Part shown: positions 26,053-34,852 of the stretch, piece by piece | How the letters are laid out: every line of letters starts with the position of its first letter | Numbering within the stretch: position 1 is the first letter of the stretch | Assembly (NCBI RefSeq): GCF_030064165.1 | Contig: NZ_CP125947.1 | Coordinates: 2,418,001-2,482,000 of the forward strand | DNA from: Comamonas resistens | GTDB taxonomy: Bacteria; Pseudomonadota; Gammaproteobacteria; Burkholderiales; Burkholderiaceae_C | Direction: 5' to 3' | Length of the DNA: 64,000 bases | The notes under the pieces: generated by a model | The model's database searches: none | The model's input: the letters and a program-made list of their open reading frames with translations, nothing else | Told to the model about the DNA's origin: nothing | Position numbers and translations under genes: made by a program

Positions 26053-26340
26053 ATGTGGAAGCTGGGGCGTTTGCTGACGATGTTTCGCAAGGAATTGTTG
26101 CTGGCCTGGGCCGTGCTCAGAGACCCGCGCGCACCCAGGGCCGCCAAGCTGGCGACCGTGCTGGCGGCGCTCTATGTGGTCAGTCCGATTGATTTCATTC
26201 CCGACGCCATTCCTGTTCTGGGCTGGCTGGATGACGGCTTGATCGGCTATCTGCTGCTGCAGCTGGCGTTCAAATTCCTGCCTGAAGAGCTGCTGAGTTC
26301 GCTGCGTCGCCGCGTGGATGGCAAGGCCAATGCGCACTGA
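26053..26340 (+). CDS. DUF1232 (YkvA-like) membrane protein
   Basis: Small protein of 95 residues with the DUF1232 signature LATVLAALYVVSPIDFIPDAIPVLGWLDDGLIGYLLLQLAFKFLP, which gives one to two membrane segments. The family has no firm function. Followed at once by a hairpin shared with leuA. Confidence 0.9.
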   Translation: MWKLGRLLTMFRKELLLAWAVLRDPRAPRAAKLATVLAALYVVSPIDFIPDAIPVLGWLDDGLIGYLLLQLAFKFLPEELLSSLRRRVDGKANAH

Positions 26341-26360
26341 AAACCCAGCATCAAAAAGCA

Positions 26361-26400
26361 TAGCGGCCAACGCTTTTCCACCAAGCGCGGGCCGCTGTTT
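26361..26400. terminator. Bidirectional hairpin between DUF1232 gene and leuA
   Basis: AGCGGCC (26362-26368) and GGCCGCT (26390-26396) arms enclosing CAACGCTTTTCCACCAAGCGC-type sequence, followed by GTTTTCAT on the plus side and preceded by AAAAAG, which becomes a T-run on the minus strand. It is a variant of the dispersed element and well placed to terminate both convergent genes. Confidence 0.6.
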
Positions 26401-26408
26401 TCATTGAA

Positions 26409-28091
26409 TCAGGCTTCTTCAAAGCGCGCGGCCGCATTGATGACCGCCAGCACCGAGGCCGTGATGATATTGGCATGCTTGCCCACGCCAAAGCGCGAGC
26501 CGGGCACGCCGGGCAGCACAGCTTCGACAATGGCCAGCGCGCTGGCATCGGCCCCCTGGCCCAGGCTGCGTTCCTCATAGCTGTCAATGCGCAGCGGCAG
26601 ACCAAGCGCGGCAACGGTGGCAGCAATCGGGCCGTTGCCCGTGCCCCGGCTGCTCTGGCGCGGGCCATCTTGTCCATTGCTTGCATCGCTCGCATCACCC
26701 CAGTGCAGCTCTATGCCCTGGCCTTGTGCGCTATCGAACAGGCTGTGGCCCATATAGCGCTGGCCTGTGGCCATTGCACGGGGCTGCAGATAGGTGGCTT
26801 CGAACAAATCCCAGATCTGCTGGCTGCCGAGTTCGGTTTCGCTGGAGTCGGCCAGCCTCTGCACGATGGCGCTGAACTCGATCTGCATGCGTCTGGGCAT
26901 GACAATGCCCCAGTCGCGCTGCAGCAGGAAGGCGATGCCGCCTTTGCCCGACTGGCTGTTGACGCGCACGATGCTGTCATAGGTACGGCCCAGGTCCTGC
27001 GGGTCCACGGGCAGATAGGGCACACGCCAGGGCGCATCGCTTTTCTGCGCCGCAAAGCCCTTGGCAATCGCATCCTGGTGCGAGCCGGAAAAAGCCGTGA
27101 ACACCAGGTCGCCCACATAAGGGTGGCGCGGGTGAATCGGCAAGGCCGTGCATTCCTCGGCAATGCGCGCCACCGCTGCGATATCGGAAAAATCCAGCCC
27201 AGGCGCAATGCCCTGGGTGTAGAGGTTGAGCGCCAGCGTCACCACATCAAGGTTGCCGCTGCGCTCGCCATTGCCGAACAGACAGCCTTCCACGCGTTGG
27301 GCACCGGCCAGCAAGGCCTGCTCGGCGCAAGCCACGCCCGTGCCTCGGTCATTGTGGGGGTGCACGGACAGCACGATATGTTCACGCCGCGCCAGGTGGC
27401 GGCTCATCCATTCGATCTGGTCGGCAAAGACATTGGCCGTCGTCACTTCCACCGTGGTCGGGAGATTGACGATCATGGGCCGCGCCGGGCCTGCATCCCA
27501 GGCCGCGATGGCGGCATTGCACACGGCCAGAGACACCTCCAGCTCGGCCATGCAGAAAGTCTCGGGCGAGTATTGCAGCACCCATTCGGTTTCGGGGTAC
27601 TGCTCGGTCAGGCGCTTGAGCAGGCTCACATGATGCTCAACCATGGCGATGATCTGCGGTACCTCCATGCCGAAGACGATTTCGCGAAAGGCCGGTGCAA
27701 TTGCGTTGTACAGATGCACGATCACGCGGCGCGCGCCGGCGGCGCTGCGCACCGTGGTCGCGATCAGATCCTCGCGCAGCTGGGTGATGACCATGGGCGT
27801 GACATCCCGGGGGATCAGCTGCGCGTCGATCAGATGGCGCACGATGTCGAAATCCGTCTGCGAGGCCGAGGGAAAGCCCACCTCGATCTCCTTGAAACCT
27901 ATGCGCACCAGCTCCTGAAACAGGCGCAGCTTGCGCTCGCGGTTCATGGGCTCGAACAGCGCCTGATTGCCGTCGCGCAAATCGGTGGACAACCAGATGG
28001 GCGCCTGCTTCAGCGTGCGCGAGGGCCACTGGCGATGGGGCAGGTCGACAACAGGATGGGCGCGGTATTTTTGAGAGGGGTTGGCCAGCAT
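26409..28091 (-). CDS. leuA: 2-isopropylmalate synthase (long type)
   Basis: Protein of 560 residues. The first step of leucine synthesis: acetyl-CoA plus 2-oxoisovalerate to 2-isopropylmalate. APIWLSTDLRDGNQALFEPM contains the catalytic R-D-G-N loop; SVHPHNDRGTGVACAEQALLAGAQRVEGCLFGNGERSGN contains the metal-binding HxH and the GxGERxGN motif; a C-terminal leucine-responsive regulatory domain is present (GQGADASALAIVEAVLPG). It belongs to the long type 2 LeuA group (actinobacterial and many beta-proteobacterial). Start 28091 has GAGG 7 bases upstream; the upstream open frame is not family-like. Confidence 0.96.
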   Translation of the reverse strand: MLANPSQKYRAHPVVDLPHRQWPSRTLKQAPIWLSTDLRDGNQALFEPMNRERKLRLFQELVRIGFKEIEVGFPSASQTDFDIVRHLIDAQLIPRDVTPMVITQLREDLIATTVRSAAGARRVIVHLYNAIAPAFREIVFGMEVPQIIAMVEHHVSLLKRLTEQYPETEWVLQYSPETFCMAELEVSLAVCNAAIAAWDAGPARPMIVNLPTTVEVTTANVFADQIEWMSRHLARREHIVLSVHPHNDRGTGVACAEQALLAGAQRVEGCLFGNGERSGNLDVVTLALNLYTQGIAPGLDFSDIAAVARIAEECTALPIHPRHPYVGDLVFTAFSGSHQDAIAKGFAAQKSDAPWRVPYLPVDPQDLGRTYDSIVRVNSQSGKGGIAFLLQRDWGIVMPRRMQIEFSAIVQRLADSSETELGSQQIWDLFEATYLQPRAMATGQRYMGHSLFDSAQGQGIELHWGDASDASNGQDGPRQSSRGTGNGPIAATVAALGLPLRIDSYEERSLGQGADASALAIVEAVLPGVPGSRFGVGKHANIITASVLAVINAAARFEEA

Positions 28092-28409
28092 ATGAAACCT
28101 CGAAATCAGTGAATGGATGTCCTGATTTCCCTGCTTGGCCCGGCGGGGCAAGCTGGCTAGGTCGGGGTCTGGGGAAACCAGATTGGGGCAGTTCGTACGG
28201 CAATGCGCGGACCCCGACCGGAGGTCAGAGCCAGTAGGCATAGCAAAAACAGCTGCAAACAGTCCATGGTCAAAGTGCGATGAAGGTGCTTGTCACGTTC
28301 TTGTGAAAAGCAATGACTGCACTTTAGACTTCAGGTTCTATGGGTTTCTATCAAAAAAATACCATTTGCTTTATGGATTTGGACATTGTTGCGGGAGGCG
28401 CTGCAAGCC
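28092..28409. promoter_or_regulatory. Divergent intergenic region between leuA and araC with long inverted repeat
   Basis: No gene seen. GGTCGGGGTC (28160-28169) and GACCCCGACC (28210-28219) are perfect 10-bp arms 40 bases apart, in the leuA leader. They could form the stem of an attenuator-like structure or be paired operator half-sites. I found no obvious leucine-rich leader peptide. The AraC-proximal part is AT-rich (TATCAAAAAAATACCATTTGC) and probably holds its promoter. Confidence 0.4.
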
Positions 28410-29225
28410 ATGGCCTATGCCTCGCCTGAACGCGGCGGCCAGCCGCTGAATCTGGATGGGCAAGGCCTGCCCGTGACCGGTGTGGTCGAGCGCTATCCCG
28501 CAGGCCATCAGGTGCCTGTGCACAGCCATCCCCACGGTCATCTGATCTATGCGACAGAAGGTCTGTTGCTGGTTCAGGCCAGCTCCGGCCAGTGGCTGGT
28601 GCCGCCCACCACGGCAGTGTGGCTTCGCCCCCATGTGCAGCACAGCCTGACCGCGACCACGGCGGTCAGCGCCTGCGGCCTCTTTGTGCGCGAGAAATTG
28701 GCCGCGCAGCTGCCAGAGCGGGACTGCGTGCTGCATGTCACGCCGCTGGTGCGCGAGCTGATTGCGGCCCTGGTCGGGCTGGACGCTGCAGCCGCAGCAC
28801 AGCGGCGCAGCCGTTTGCTGGGCGAATTGCTGCTGGAAGAGCTGAAGGCACTGGCCGCGCTACCTCTGCATCTGCCCTGGCCCGAGGACGCGCTGATGCG
28901 CGAGATTTGCGAAGCTCTGGTGCAAGAGCCGGCGCGCGCCGTCAATGCCGATGCGATTGCCAGCCGGCATGCGCTGACCACCAAGACGCTGCATCGGCGC
29001 TTTCTGAAAAGCACGGGCATGAATCTGGGCAAATGGCGTCAACAGATGCGGCTGATGGCCTCCATCCAGTGGTTGCTGCAAGGCATGGCCATCACTCGCG
29101 TGGCGCTGGAAAGCGGCTATGAAAGCCATAGTGCCTACACCGTGGCTTTCAAAAAGAACTTTGGCTGCCCGCCCTCGGAATTTGTGCTGATCTCGCAGGG
29201 CGGGGCATTCGGCGAGCAGTCCTAG
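28410..29225 (+). CDS. AraC family regulator with N-terminal cupin
   Basis: Protein of 271 residues. The N-terminal cupin (PAGHQVPVHSHPHGHLIYATEGLLLVQASSGQWLVPPTTAVWLRPHVQHSL) has the HxHxxxH metal/ligand-binding look; the C-terminal helix-turn-helix pair is VNADAIASRHALTTKTLHRRFLKSTGMNLGKWRQQMRLMASIQWLLQG and ITRVALESGYESHSAYTVAFKKNFGCPPSEF. ATG 28410 has GGGAGG about 11 bases upstream. Its stop codon overlaps the convergent amide-hydrolase gene by 3 to 4 bases. Confidence 0.92.
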   Translation: MAYASPERGGQPLNLDGQGLPVTGVVERYPAGHQVPVHSHPHGHLIYATEGLLLVQASSGQWLVPPTTAVWLRPHVQHSLTATTAVSACGLFVREKLAAQLPERDCVLHVTPLVRELIAALVGLDAAAAAQRRSRLLGELLLEELKALAALPLHLPWPEDALMREICEALVQEPARAVNADAIASRHALTTKTLHRRFLKSTGMNLGKWRQQMRLMASIQWLLQGMAITRVALESGYESHSAYTVAFKKNFGCPPSEFVLISQGGAFGEQS

Positions 29226-30295
29226 ATGCCCAGGAACTGGAAGGGCTTGGCCGGCTTGAAATCCTTGGTGGCATTGCCCGAGAAGGTGTGACTCTGGTCT
29301 GCACCCAGATCCAGTTTCATGACCTTGCCGGTTTTCGGGCTGAAATCCAGCGCCTTCAGGTCCACCCAGAAGGTGTTGGGCGTCAGCGCGGACTCGAAGA
29401 AGTACAGCTTGCGCTGGTGATCGAACACGGTGCGCCAGCGGGTGGAGGAAATATTGGGCTGGTCTGGCGTGCTGATGCCATAAGGCACGGAGACATTGCG
29501 GATCACGCTGAAGACACTGGCCAGGGCCTTGTTGGGATTCGGGTCCTTGGGAATGGCTCCAACGTAGAACGATGCCCGCGCAAAGCGGTCTGCGGCGCGA
29601 TTGGTGCCGGGCAGCATGGTGGTGCCGCCAATCTGCTGCCAGTAGCTGTTGAGCGCCAGTTGCTGGTCGAACGTGGGCGAGTTGGTCATGACCTGGTACT
29701 GGCGGCCATGGTGAATGACCTGCTTGCCGGCGATGTATTCGACGATGGCGCTGTCGCCGCTGGCATCCGACATGGACAGGTGCAGCGTGGTCAGGCGGTT
29801 CTCGCCGGGCACATTGTCCGAGACGATGGTGAAGGGCTGCTGCTCCAGCGCGGCCACGGCTTCCTTGACGGTGGCGAAGTTGTCCAGCACGTATTGGGCC
29901 CAGGCGGCAATCGTCAGCCCCGGTTTGCTGCTGGCGTCGAAGGCCGGGTATTGGGATTCGACCAGCCACAGCAGATTGGCATTGAGGCCGGCCTCGTTGA
30001 CGCCGTCCGTGGTCGAAATGTCATAGCCCGAGGTGATGACGCTGCCGTATTTGGAGGTCCAGCGCAGCGTGTTGCTGCCTGTTTGCCCATTGCGCTCCAT
30101 GCCGCGCGGCATCACCCAGAGGTTGCTGACGATATCGCTCTTCCAGTCCATGGAGCGGGCCGTCATCACCTGGCCTTCGGCGCCCAGAAACACCAGGCGG
30201 GTGCAGGCCAAGGCGCTGGTCGTGGCGGCAATACCGGAGGCGGCCAGCAGCAGGGCAGCCAGTTGGGGACGGATATGCGGCATTTTGGCTTTCAT
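29222..30295 (-). CDS. Secreted linear-amide C-N hydrolase (choloylglycine hydrolase family)
   Basis: Protein of 357 residues. A Sec signal peptide (PQLAALLLAASGIAATTSALA) ends directly before Cys31 in CTRLVFLG; in this Ntn-hydrolase family the N-terminal cysteine freed by processing is the nucleophile. Other family blocks are MTARSMDW, SGYDISTTDGVNEAGLNANLLWL, TLHLSMSDASGDSAIVEY and TNSPTFDQQL. Substrates in the family are bile salts, penicillin V or acyl homoserine lactones; here the substrate is unknown. I start at 30295 (AAGGAAG 5-6 bases before), not at the upstream in-frame codons. Confidence 0.92.
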   Translation of the reverse strand: MKAKMPHIRPQLAALLLAASGIAATTSALACTRLVFLGAEGQVMTARSMDWKSDIVSNLWVMPRGMERNGQTGSNTLRWTSKYGSVITSGYDISTTDGVNEAGLNANLLWLVESQYPAFDASSKPGLTIAAWAQYVLDNFATVKEAVAALEQQPFTIVSDNVPGENRLTTLHLSMSDASGDSAIVEYIAGKQVIHHGRQYQVMTNSPTFDQQLALNSYWQQIGGTTMLPGTNRAADRFARASFYVGAIPKDPNPNKALASVFSVIRNVSVPYGISTPDQPNISSTRWRTVFDHQRKLYFFESALTPNTFWVDLKALDFSPKTGKVMKLDLGADQSHTFSGNATKDFKPAKPFQFLGI

Positions 30296-30489
30296 CAAAT
30301 CTTCCTTCATGAGAAACAACAGTGATGGGCGTGGATGCTTGGAGTGAGCCAAGCGCTCAGGTTCCGCAAGGAGCGGGATGAGCATTCGCAAGGTGAGTTC
30401 GCCTTACATCCCGATACTAGCCTGCAAGCGAGGCTGGCCCATGTGTGCAAGACTTAAGGGCCCGCCCATGCCGGGAACAGTCATACTGC

Positions 30490-30927
30490 ATGACCATGAG
30501 CCTCAAGCCTTCACTTACCTTCATCACCTTGCTGGCGCTGCTTGGCCTGAGCGGCTGCGACCTGATAGGCGGCGGTGACGAGTCCGCCGATAGCCGACTG
30601 AGCAAGGAGGCCATTGCCACGCGCGATGCGGCGCCGGAAGATGTTTTCAAAGGCGTGCTGGCGGGGGAATCCGTCTTCCTGCTGCTGCACGACTGCGAGG
30701 TCTATCGTGTGGAAACCGGTGACAAGGGCGAGGTGCGCTGGCAAAGCGTGCTGGCGCCCGACTTTTATCCGATGTGGACCGCCTGCCAGCGCCAGAGCAT
30801 GAGCTTTGAAAAAGGCGCACTCACGGTCACGCTGGGCCGTATGGCCTTCGGCGCAGGCGGTTGCTGCGCCACAGGTGGAACCTATCGCTCCACCGATGGC
30901 AGGAACTGGAAAAAGATTGCGGACTGA
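30490..30927 (+). CDS. Small lipoprotein of unknown function
   Basis: About 145 residues starting MTMSLKPSLTFITLLALLGLSGCDL, a clear lipoprotein signal (lipobox LSGC). The mature part has a Cys pair (LLHDCEVY and WTACQRQ) and a GGCCATGG turn, and ends RSTDGRNWKKIAD, reminiscent of a WD/BNR-like strand. No family recognised. The ATG at 30490 was preferred to codons inside the upstream sequence. Confidence 0.7.
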   Translation: MTMSLKPSLTFITLLALLGLSGCDLIGGGDESADSRLSKEAIATRDAAPEDVFKGVLAGESVFLLLHDCEVYRVETGDKGEVRWQSVLAPDFYPMWTACQRQSMSFEKGALTVTLGRMAFGAGGCCATGGTYRSTDGRNWKKIAD

Positions 30928-30975
30928 GGTGCCCGGGTGAATGGCGCACTGCAGAAGCTCCGCACCCTGTAAAAC

Positions 30976-31015
30976 CATAGCTGCTGACGTAGGCTGCTAG
31001 CGTGCTACGGCAGTT
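30976..31015. repeat. Dispersed palindromic element
   Basis: CATAGCTGCTGACG followed by GGCTGCTAGCGTGCTACGGCAG. Degenerate member of the dispersed family, between the lipoprotein gene and the convergent lysR gene. Confidence 0.45.
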
Positions 31016-31028
31016 CCCATTGGAAAAA

Positions 31029-31928
31029 CTATGCTGGCTTTTCCGAGCCGAACTCGGCCAATACCTTCAGCACGCTGTCCACTGCCGGATTCAGGTCGGG
31101 TTGCAGCCTGTGGGCTACGGCCATGGGGCGCATCAGCGTGGGTTGAAGGTGGCGTATCTGCACCTCGGTTGAGTTCAGCTGGTCTTCCACCTCTTCGAGC
31201 GGCAGCAGCGCCGCGCTCTGGCTAGCTGCGGCCAGGCTCTTGAGCGCTCCCGGATAGGTCAGCGCCAGGAAAGGGCGCGGCGTGTAGCCCGCTTGGGCAA
31301 ACCAGTTGGCGATCAGGCCATGCATCTGGGTCGGGGCCGAGAACGAGGCCCAGCGCCGCTGGGACAGCCATTCGGGCGTGATCAGATCCGGGGCCTCCCA
31401 ACTGGCGGGCAGCAGTGCAACCAGAGGGTCGTTGCGCCAGGGTTGCAGATGAATGTCCGCACCGGCCGCCTGGGGGCTGGCGACCACGGCCACGTCGAGC
31501 GTACCGGCAGACAGCCGCTTGACCGACTCGGCCGAGCTTACTGCCTCCAGCCGAACCTCCACGCCAGGGCTGCGGCGGCTCAGCGCCTCCAGCATCAGCG
31601 GCAGCAACCGGGTACTGACCCCTGCAGACACGCCCACGCGCACCACACCTTCGCGGCCCGATGCATGGCGCTGTACGCGCTCGACCAGATCATCGCTGGC
31701 GCGCAGCAGCTTGCGGCCTTCGTGCACCAGCACCTGCCCGGCCGAGGTCAGCTCGGCCTGGCGCCTGCCTCGCACCAGCAGCGTGGCTTCCATGCGCGAT
31801 TCCAGTTCCTTGATATGCAGGCTGATCGTGGGTGGAGCCAGATGCAGCGCCTGGGCGGCAGCGGCAAAAGTGCCCAGATCGGCGATCGCTATCAAGGTTT
31901 GCAACTGGTCGAGGTTGAGGTTACGCAT
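31029..31928 (-). CDS. LysR family transcriptional regulator
   Basis: Protein of 299 residues. N-terminal winged helix-turn-helix MRNLNLDQLQTLIAIADLGTFAAAAQALHLAPPTISLHIKELESRM, then the effector-binding domain (VRVGVSAGVSTRLLPLMLEALSRRSPGVEVRLEAVSS, LAAASQSAALLPLEEVEDQL). It probably regulates the divergently placed small gene or a distant target; no metabolic gene is adjacent. Confidence 0.93.
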   Translation of the reverse strand: MRNLNLDQLQTLIAIADLGTFAAAAQALHLAPPTISLHIKELESRMEATLLVRGRRQAELTSAGQVLVHEGRKLLRASDDLVERVQRHASGREGVVRVGVSAGVSTRLLPLMLEALSRRSPGVEVRLEAVSSAESVKRLSAGTLDVAVVASPQAAGADIHLQPWRNDPLVALLPASWEAPDLITPEWLSQRRWASFSAPTQMHGLIANWFAQAGYTPRPFLALTYPGALKSLAAASQSAALLPLEEVEDQLNSTEVQIRHLQPTLMRPMAVAHRLQPDLNPAVDSVLKVLAEFGSEKPA

Positions 31929-32010
31929 GGGTTTTTAGTCAGAAATTCTGAATTGACTATTCATTGAATTCAACTTTACAGAAGTTAGCCAAAACTTGAG
32001 CATCGGTCTC

Positions 32011-32202
32011 ATGAATCATGATGACAAAAATGCTTGCCCGGCGATCCGCACAGATGAGCAGGTGCCGGCGCTGCAGACAGAGGAAAATGCGCCGAGCTGG
32101 CGCGAACAAGGGGCGGGCTGGCTGCAAGCCATTGGCCAGATGCTGGAGAGGGCCGCAAAGCGCATCGGCGAAAACTTTCGTGTGCCGCCCAACGGCGGTT
32201 GA
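32011..32202 (+). CDS. Small hypothetical protein
   Basis: About 63 residues from ATG 32011 (MNHDDKNACPAIRTDEQVP ... GAGWLQAIGQMLERAAKRIGENFRVPPNGG). The amphipathic helix near the end resembles short regulators or membrane-peripheral peptides. It is divergent from lysR and its composition is protein-like, but there is no homologue I recognise and a competing open frame exists on the other strand. Treat as possible. Confidence 0.45.
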   Translation: MNHDDKNACPAIRTDEQVPALQTEENAPSWREQGAGWLQAIGQMLERAAKRIGENFRVPPNGG

Positions 32203-32214
32203 GAGGTCACCGTA

Positions 32215-32261
32215 TGCTATCAATACAGTAACATGTTGCGCTTTACAGGTAAGCGCTTGCG
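32215..32261. repeat. Dispersed palindromic element
   Basis: TGCTATCAATACAG ... GCGCTTTACAGGTAAGCGCTTGCG. The TTGCGCTTTAC/GTAAGCGCTTGCG part forms an imperfect hairpin between convergent genes. Confidence 0.4.
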
Positions 32262-32280
32262 TGGGTTCTGGTCCATTTCT

Positions 32281-33924
32281 TTAAACCTCCATCCACAGCC
32301 ATTCATCGCCTGCCCAATCGAGCCTGTGCGTGAGATGGATGGCTTGCAGCAATGCTTCATCGTGCGAAACCACGACCAGCGGCCCCGGATACTGGACAAG
32401 CAAGGCCTGCAGTGCCTGCTGCGAAGGCAGATCGAGGTGATTGTCGGGCTCATCCAGCAGCAGGATGGGCAGGGCGCTTTGCTCATCTTCATCAGCGTAG
32501 AGTGCGCAGGCCATGGCGGCCTTGAGGCGCTCGCCGCCGCTGAGCAATGCGTTGGGCTGGTCTATATGGCGGGCGTCCAGCCCCAGTTGGGCCAGGCGCA
32601 TGCGTTGCAGCGATTCGGGCGTGCGCGGGCTGGCGGCTTGCAACTGCTTGAGCACGGAAAGCTGCGGTTGCAGCAGGCTCTGGCCCTGGTCCAGCAGGGC
32701 GAAGCTGCCATGCATGAGCCGCTGGCCCGAAGGAGCAAGCAACTGCCCGGCCAGTACCTGCAGCAGCGTGGATTTGCCGCAACCATTGGGCCCGCAGATG
32801 GCCACGCGCTGATCGGCGCGCAGCGCAAGGTTCAGCGGCTTGTGCGGCGGTGTGTAGGGCAGTTGCACATCACGCAGCTCTGCCACGATGCGATCGGCCC
32901 GCGCGTTCAGCCCTTGCGGCAGATGCCAGTGAATGCTGCCAGCCTGCCAGTCCACCTGGCGATGCAGGGCCTGGGCGGCCTCGCGCACGTCTTGGTTCAG
33001 TGCCTCGCGCTTGGCGGCATGCTGGGTGGCCAGTTTGCCGCCCGAGCTTTGGGCGCGCTCCTTGTTGGCGTCCAGCAGGATCTTGGCCTGGTTGCCGCTT
33101 TTGCCGATTCGGTCGCCGCGTGCCTGTCTGCGGCTCTGGCGCTCTTGCTGGTTGCGCAGGGCTTGTTCGGTGCGGCTGCGCTCCAGCTTCAGGCGGGCGA
33201 GCTCGTCCTGCGCATTCTGGCTTTGCTGGCGTTGGGCCTGCTCATAAAAAGCATAGCTGCCCCCATAGACGGTGATTGCGCTTGGGCTCATTTCGGCAAT
33301 GACTTGCATGTGCTTGAGCAAGACCTTGTCATGGCTGATCAGCAGCAGCCCGCCACGCCACTGCTGAAGATCGCGCGCCAGGGCGGCGCGGCTGATGGCG
33401 TCCAGATGGTTGCTGGGCTCGTCCAGAATCAGAAAGTCGGCTGCTGAAAGGCGCGCGCCTGCCAGTGCCACGCGCATGGCCTGGCCACCGCTGAGCTGGC
33501 TGGCCGGGGTCTGAGGCTGCAGTGCTGGCAGGCCGATTTGCGCCAGCAGTGTCTGAAACTGCTGGCGAATATCCCAGCGTTCGGCCAGCAGCTCGAAGTC
33601 CCGCGCTTCGCTGCTGCCTTGCTCTATGCGCATCAGCGCCTGCAGGGCGGTCTCCATGCCCGCCAGCGCGGCCACGCTGGCGTGGGGCGTAGCGGCCAGC
33701 GGGTTCTGTGGCAGATAGTGCAACAGGCCGGAGGTGGTGATGCTGCCGCTGGTGGGCGCGATTTGGCCCGCCAGAATCCGTGCCAGCACGGACTTGCCCA
33801 CGCCGTTGCGACCCACGAGCGCGGTGTGCTGTGCGCCAAAAGTGCAGCAAAGATCGGAAAACAGCTGCCGCCCGTTGGGCAGCGCATAGGAGACGCTGTT
33901 CAGCGTCAAACGAGGTTCGGTCAT
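32281..33924 (-). CDS. ABC-F family ATP-binding protein
   Basis: Soluble protein of 547 residues with two ABC ATPase domains in one chain: Walker A GRNGVGKS and GPNGCGKS, signatures LSGGQAMR and LSGGERLK, Walker B LILDEPSNHLD and LLLDEPDNHLDLPSQQ. The linker between them (residues about 200-300) is a charged helix rich in Q, R and K (ERSRTEQALRNQQERQSRRQARG). No membrane segments, so it is not a transporter; ABC-F proteins act on ribosomes. The start 33924 was chosen (MTEPRLTLNSVSYALPNGRQ). Confidence 0.94.
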   Translation of the reverse strand: MTEPRLTLNSVSYALPNGRQLFSDLCCTFGAQHTALVGRNGVGKSVLARILAGQIAPTSGSITTSGLLHYLPQNPLAATPHASVAALAGMETALQALMRIEQGSSEARDFELLAERWDIRQQFQTLLAQIGLPALQPQTPASQLSGGQAMRVALAGARLSAADFLILDEPSNHLDAISRAALARDLQQWRGGLLLISHDKVLLKHMQVIAEMSPSAITVYGGSYAFYEQAQRQQSQNAQDELARLKLERSRTEQALRNQQERQSRRQARGDRIGKSGNQAKILLDANKERAQSSGGKLATQHAAKREALNQDVREAAQALHRQVDWQAGSIHWHLPQGLNARADRIVAELRDVQLPYTPPHKPLNLALRADQRVAICGPNGCGKSTLLQVLAGQLLAPSGQRLMHGSFALLDQGQSLLQPQLSVLKQLQAASPRTPESLQRMRLAQLGLDARHIDQPNALLSGGERLKAAMACALYADEDEQSALPILLLDEPDNHLDLPSQQALQALLVQYPGPLVVVSHDEALLQAIHLTHRLDWAGDEWLWMEV

Positions 33925-34191
33925 AAGACTCTTGCGATGATTGGATGCCAGACATCCCTGCACCTTGTGCCAAACGCTTGAACGCGTGGCAACGTGAGAG
34001 GGGAGGGGAGTGGCCGTCAGCAGGACGGCGGCATCAATGGCGCATGGGAGTCGAGACCTCGCAAGGGTTGGAAAGAGGGCGATTGTAGAGCGCTTGCCGC
34101 AGCGGTCAAGCCTGTATTCGATGGCTGTGACAGCGGCGTACTCTCAATAGCGAAGCGGGCAAAGGGTTGTGGAGCGGTAGTGTCCAGAAAC

Positions 34192-34797
34192 TCAAGCCGC
34201 TTGCAGCAGCCTCAGCAGTTGCGCGGCCATGTCTTGCATCCAGTCGGATTCCTGGCGCAGCAGCGGGTCGGCAAAGGCGCGCTCGAAGGTCGGGCGCACG
34301 ATATGCGCATAGTTCAGACTGCCCAGCACCATGGTCAGCAAGGCCAGTGCGGGTACGTCACGGCGCAGCAGACCGTCGCGCTGGCCGTCTTCCAGCAGCA
34401 TCAGGGCGGTGTTCAGAAAACGCTCCAGCGGCCGGGTCTGGGCCGTGGCAATGCGCTCGGAGTTGTCCAGCAGCTCGCGGGTGACGAGCTGGGCAGCCAG
34501 GGGGCGCTCGCGCATCCAGTCCAGCTGCACGGCGACAAAGCCGGCCAGTCGCTGATCCGGGGCGGCGGTGTCGGCCAGCATCTGATCCATGCGCTGCATC
34601 AGGTCCTGGGCCAGAGTCTCCAGCAGCGCGCGGTATAGCAGCTCCTTGCTGGCAAAGTGGTGCAGCAACCCGGGGTTGCCCAGCTCGCAGTCGCGTGCAA
34701 CAGCCGACAGCGAGGCGCCGGCAAAGCCGTGCTGGGCAAAGTGCCGTTCGGCGACTTCAAGAATCTGCTCTTTGCGCGGTTTGGCGGGTGTGGTCAT
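34192..34797 (-). CDS. TetR/AcrR family regulator linked to the Rieske oxygenase
   Basis: Protein of about 201 residues. The DNA-binding helices are KEQILEVAERHFAQHGFAGASLSAVARDCELGNPGLLHHFASKELLYRAL; the C-terminal domain is helical. It lies 55 bases downstream of the Rieske oxygenase on the same strand and is probably cotranscribed. A TetR-like operator sits upstream of the oxygenase start, so a simple autoregulated two-gene unit is likely. The start at 34797 (MTTPAKPRKEQ) replaces an upstream TTG. Confidence 0.9.
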   Translation of the reverse strand: MTTPAKPRKEQILEVAERHFAQHGFAGASLSAVARDCELGNPGLLHHFASKELLYRALLETLAQDLMQRMDQMLADTAAPDQRLAGFVAVQLDWMRERPLAAQLVTRELLDNSERIATAQTRPLERFLNTALMLLEDGQRDGLLRRDVPALALLTMVLGSLNYAHIVRPTFERAFADPLLRQESDWMQDMAAQLLRLLQAA

Positions 34798-34852
34798 GCT
34801 GGGGTTGCTATTCAATCAGAAGCTGCTTGCGCAGACAGGTATTGGGTTTGAA

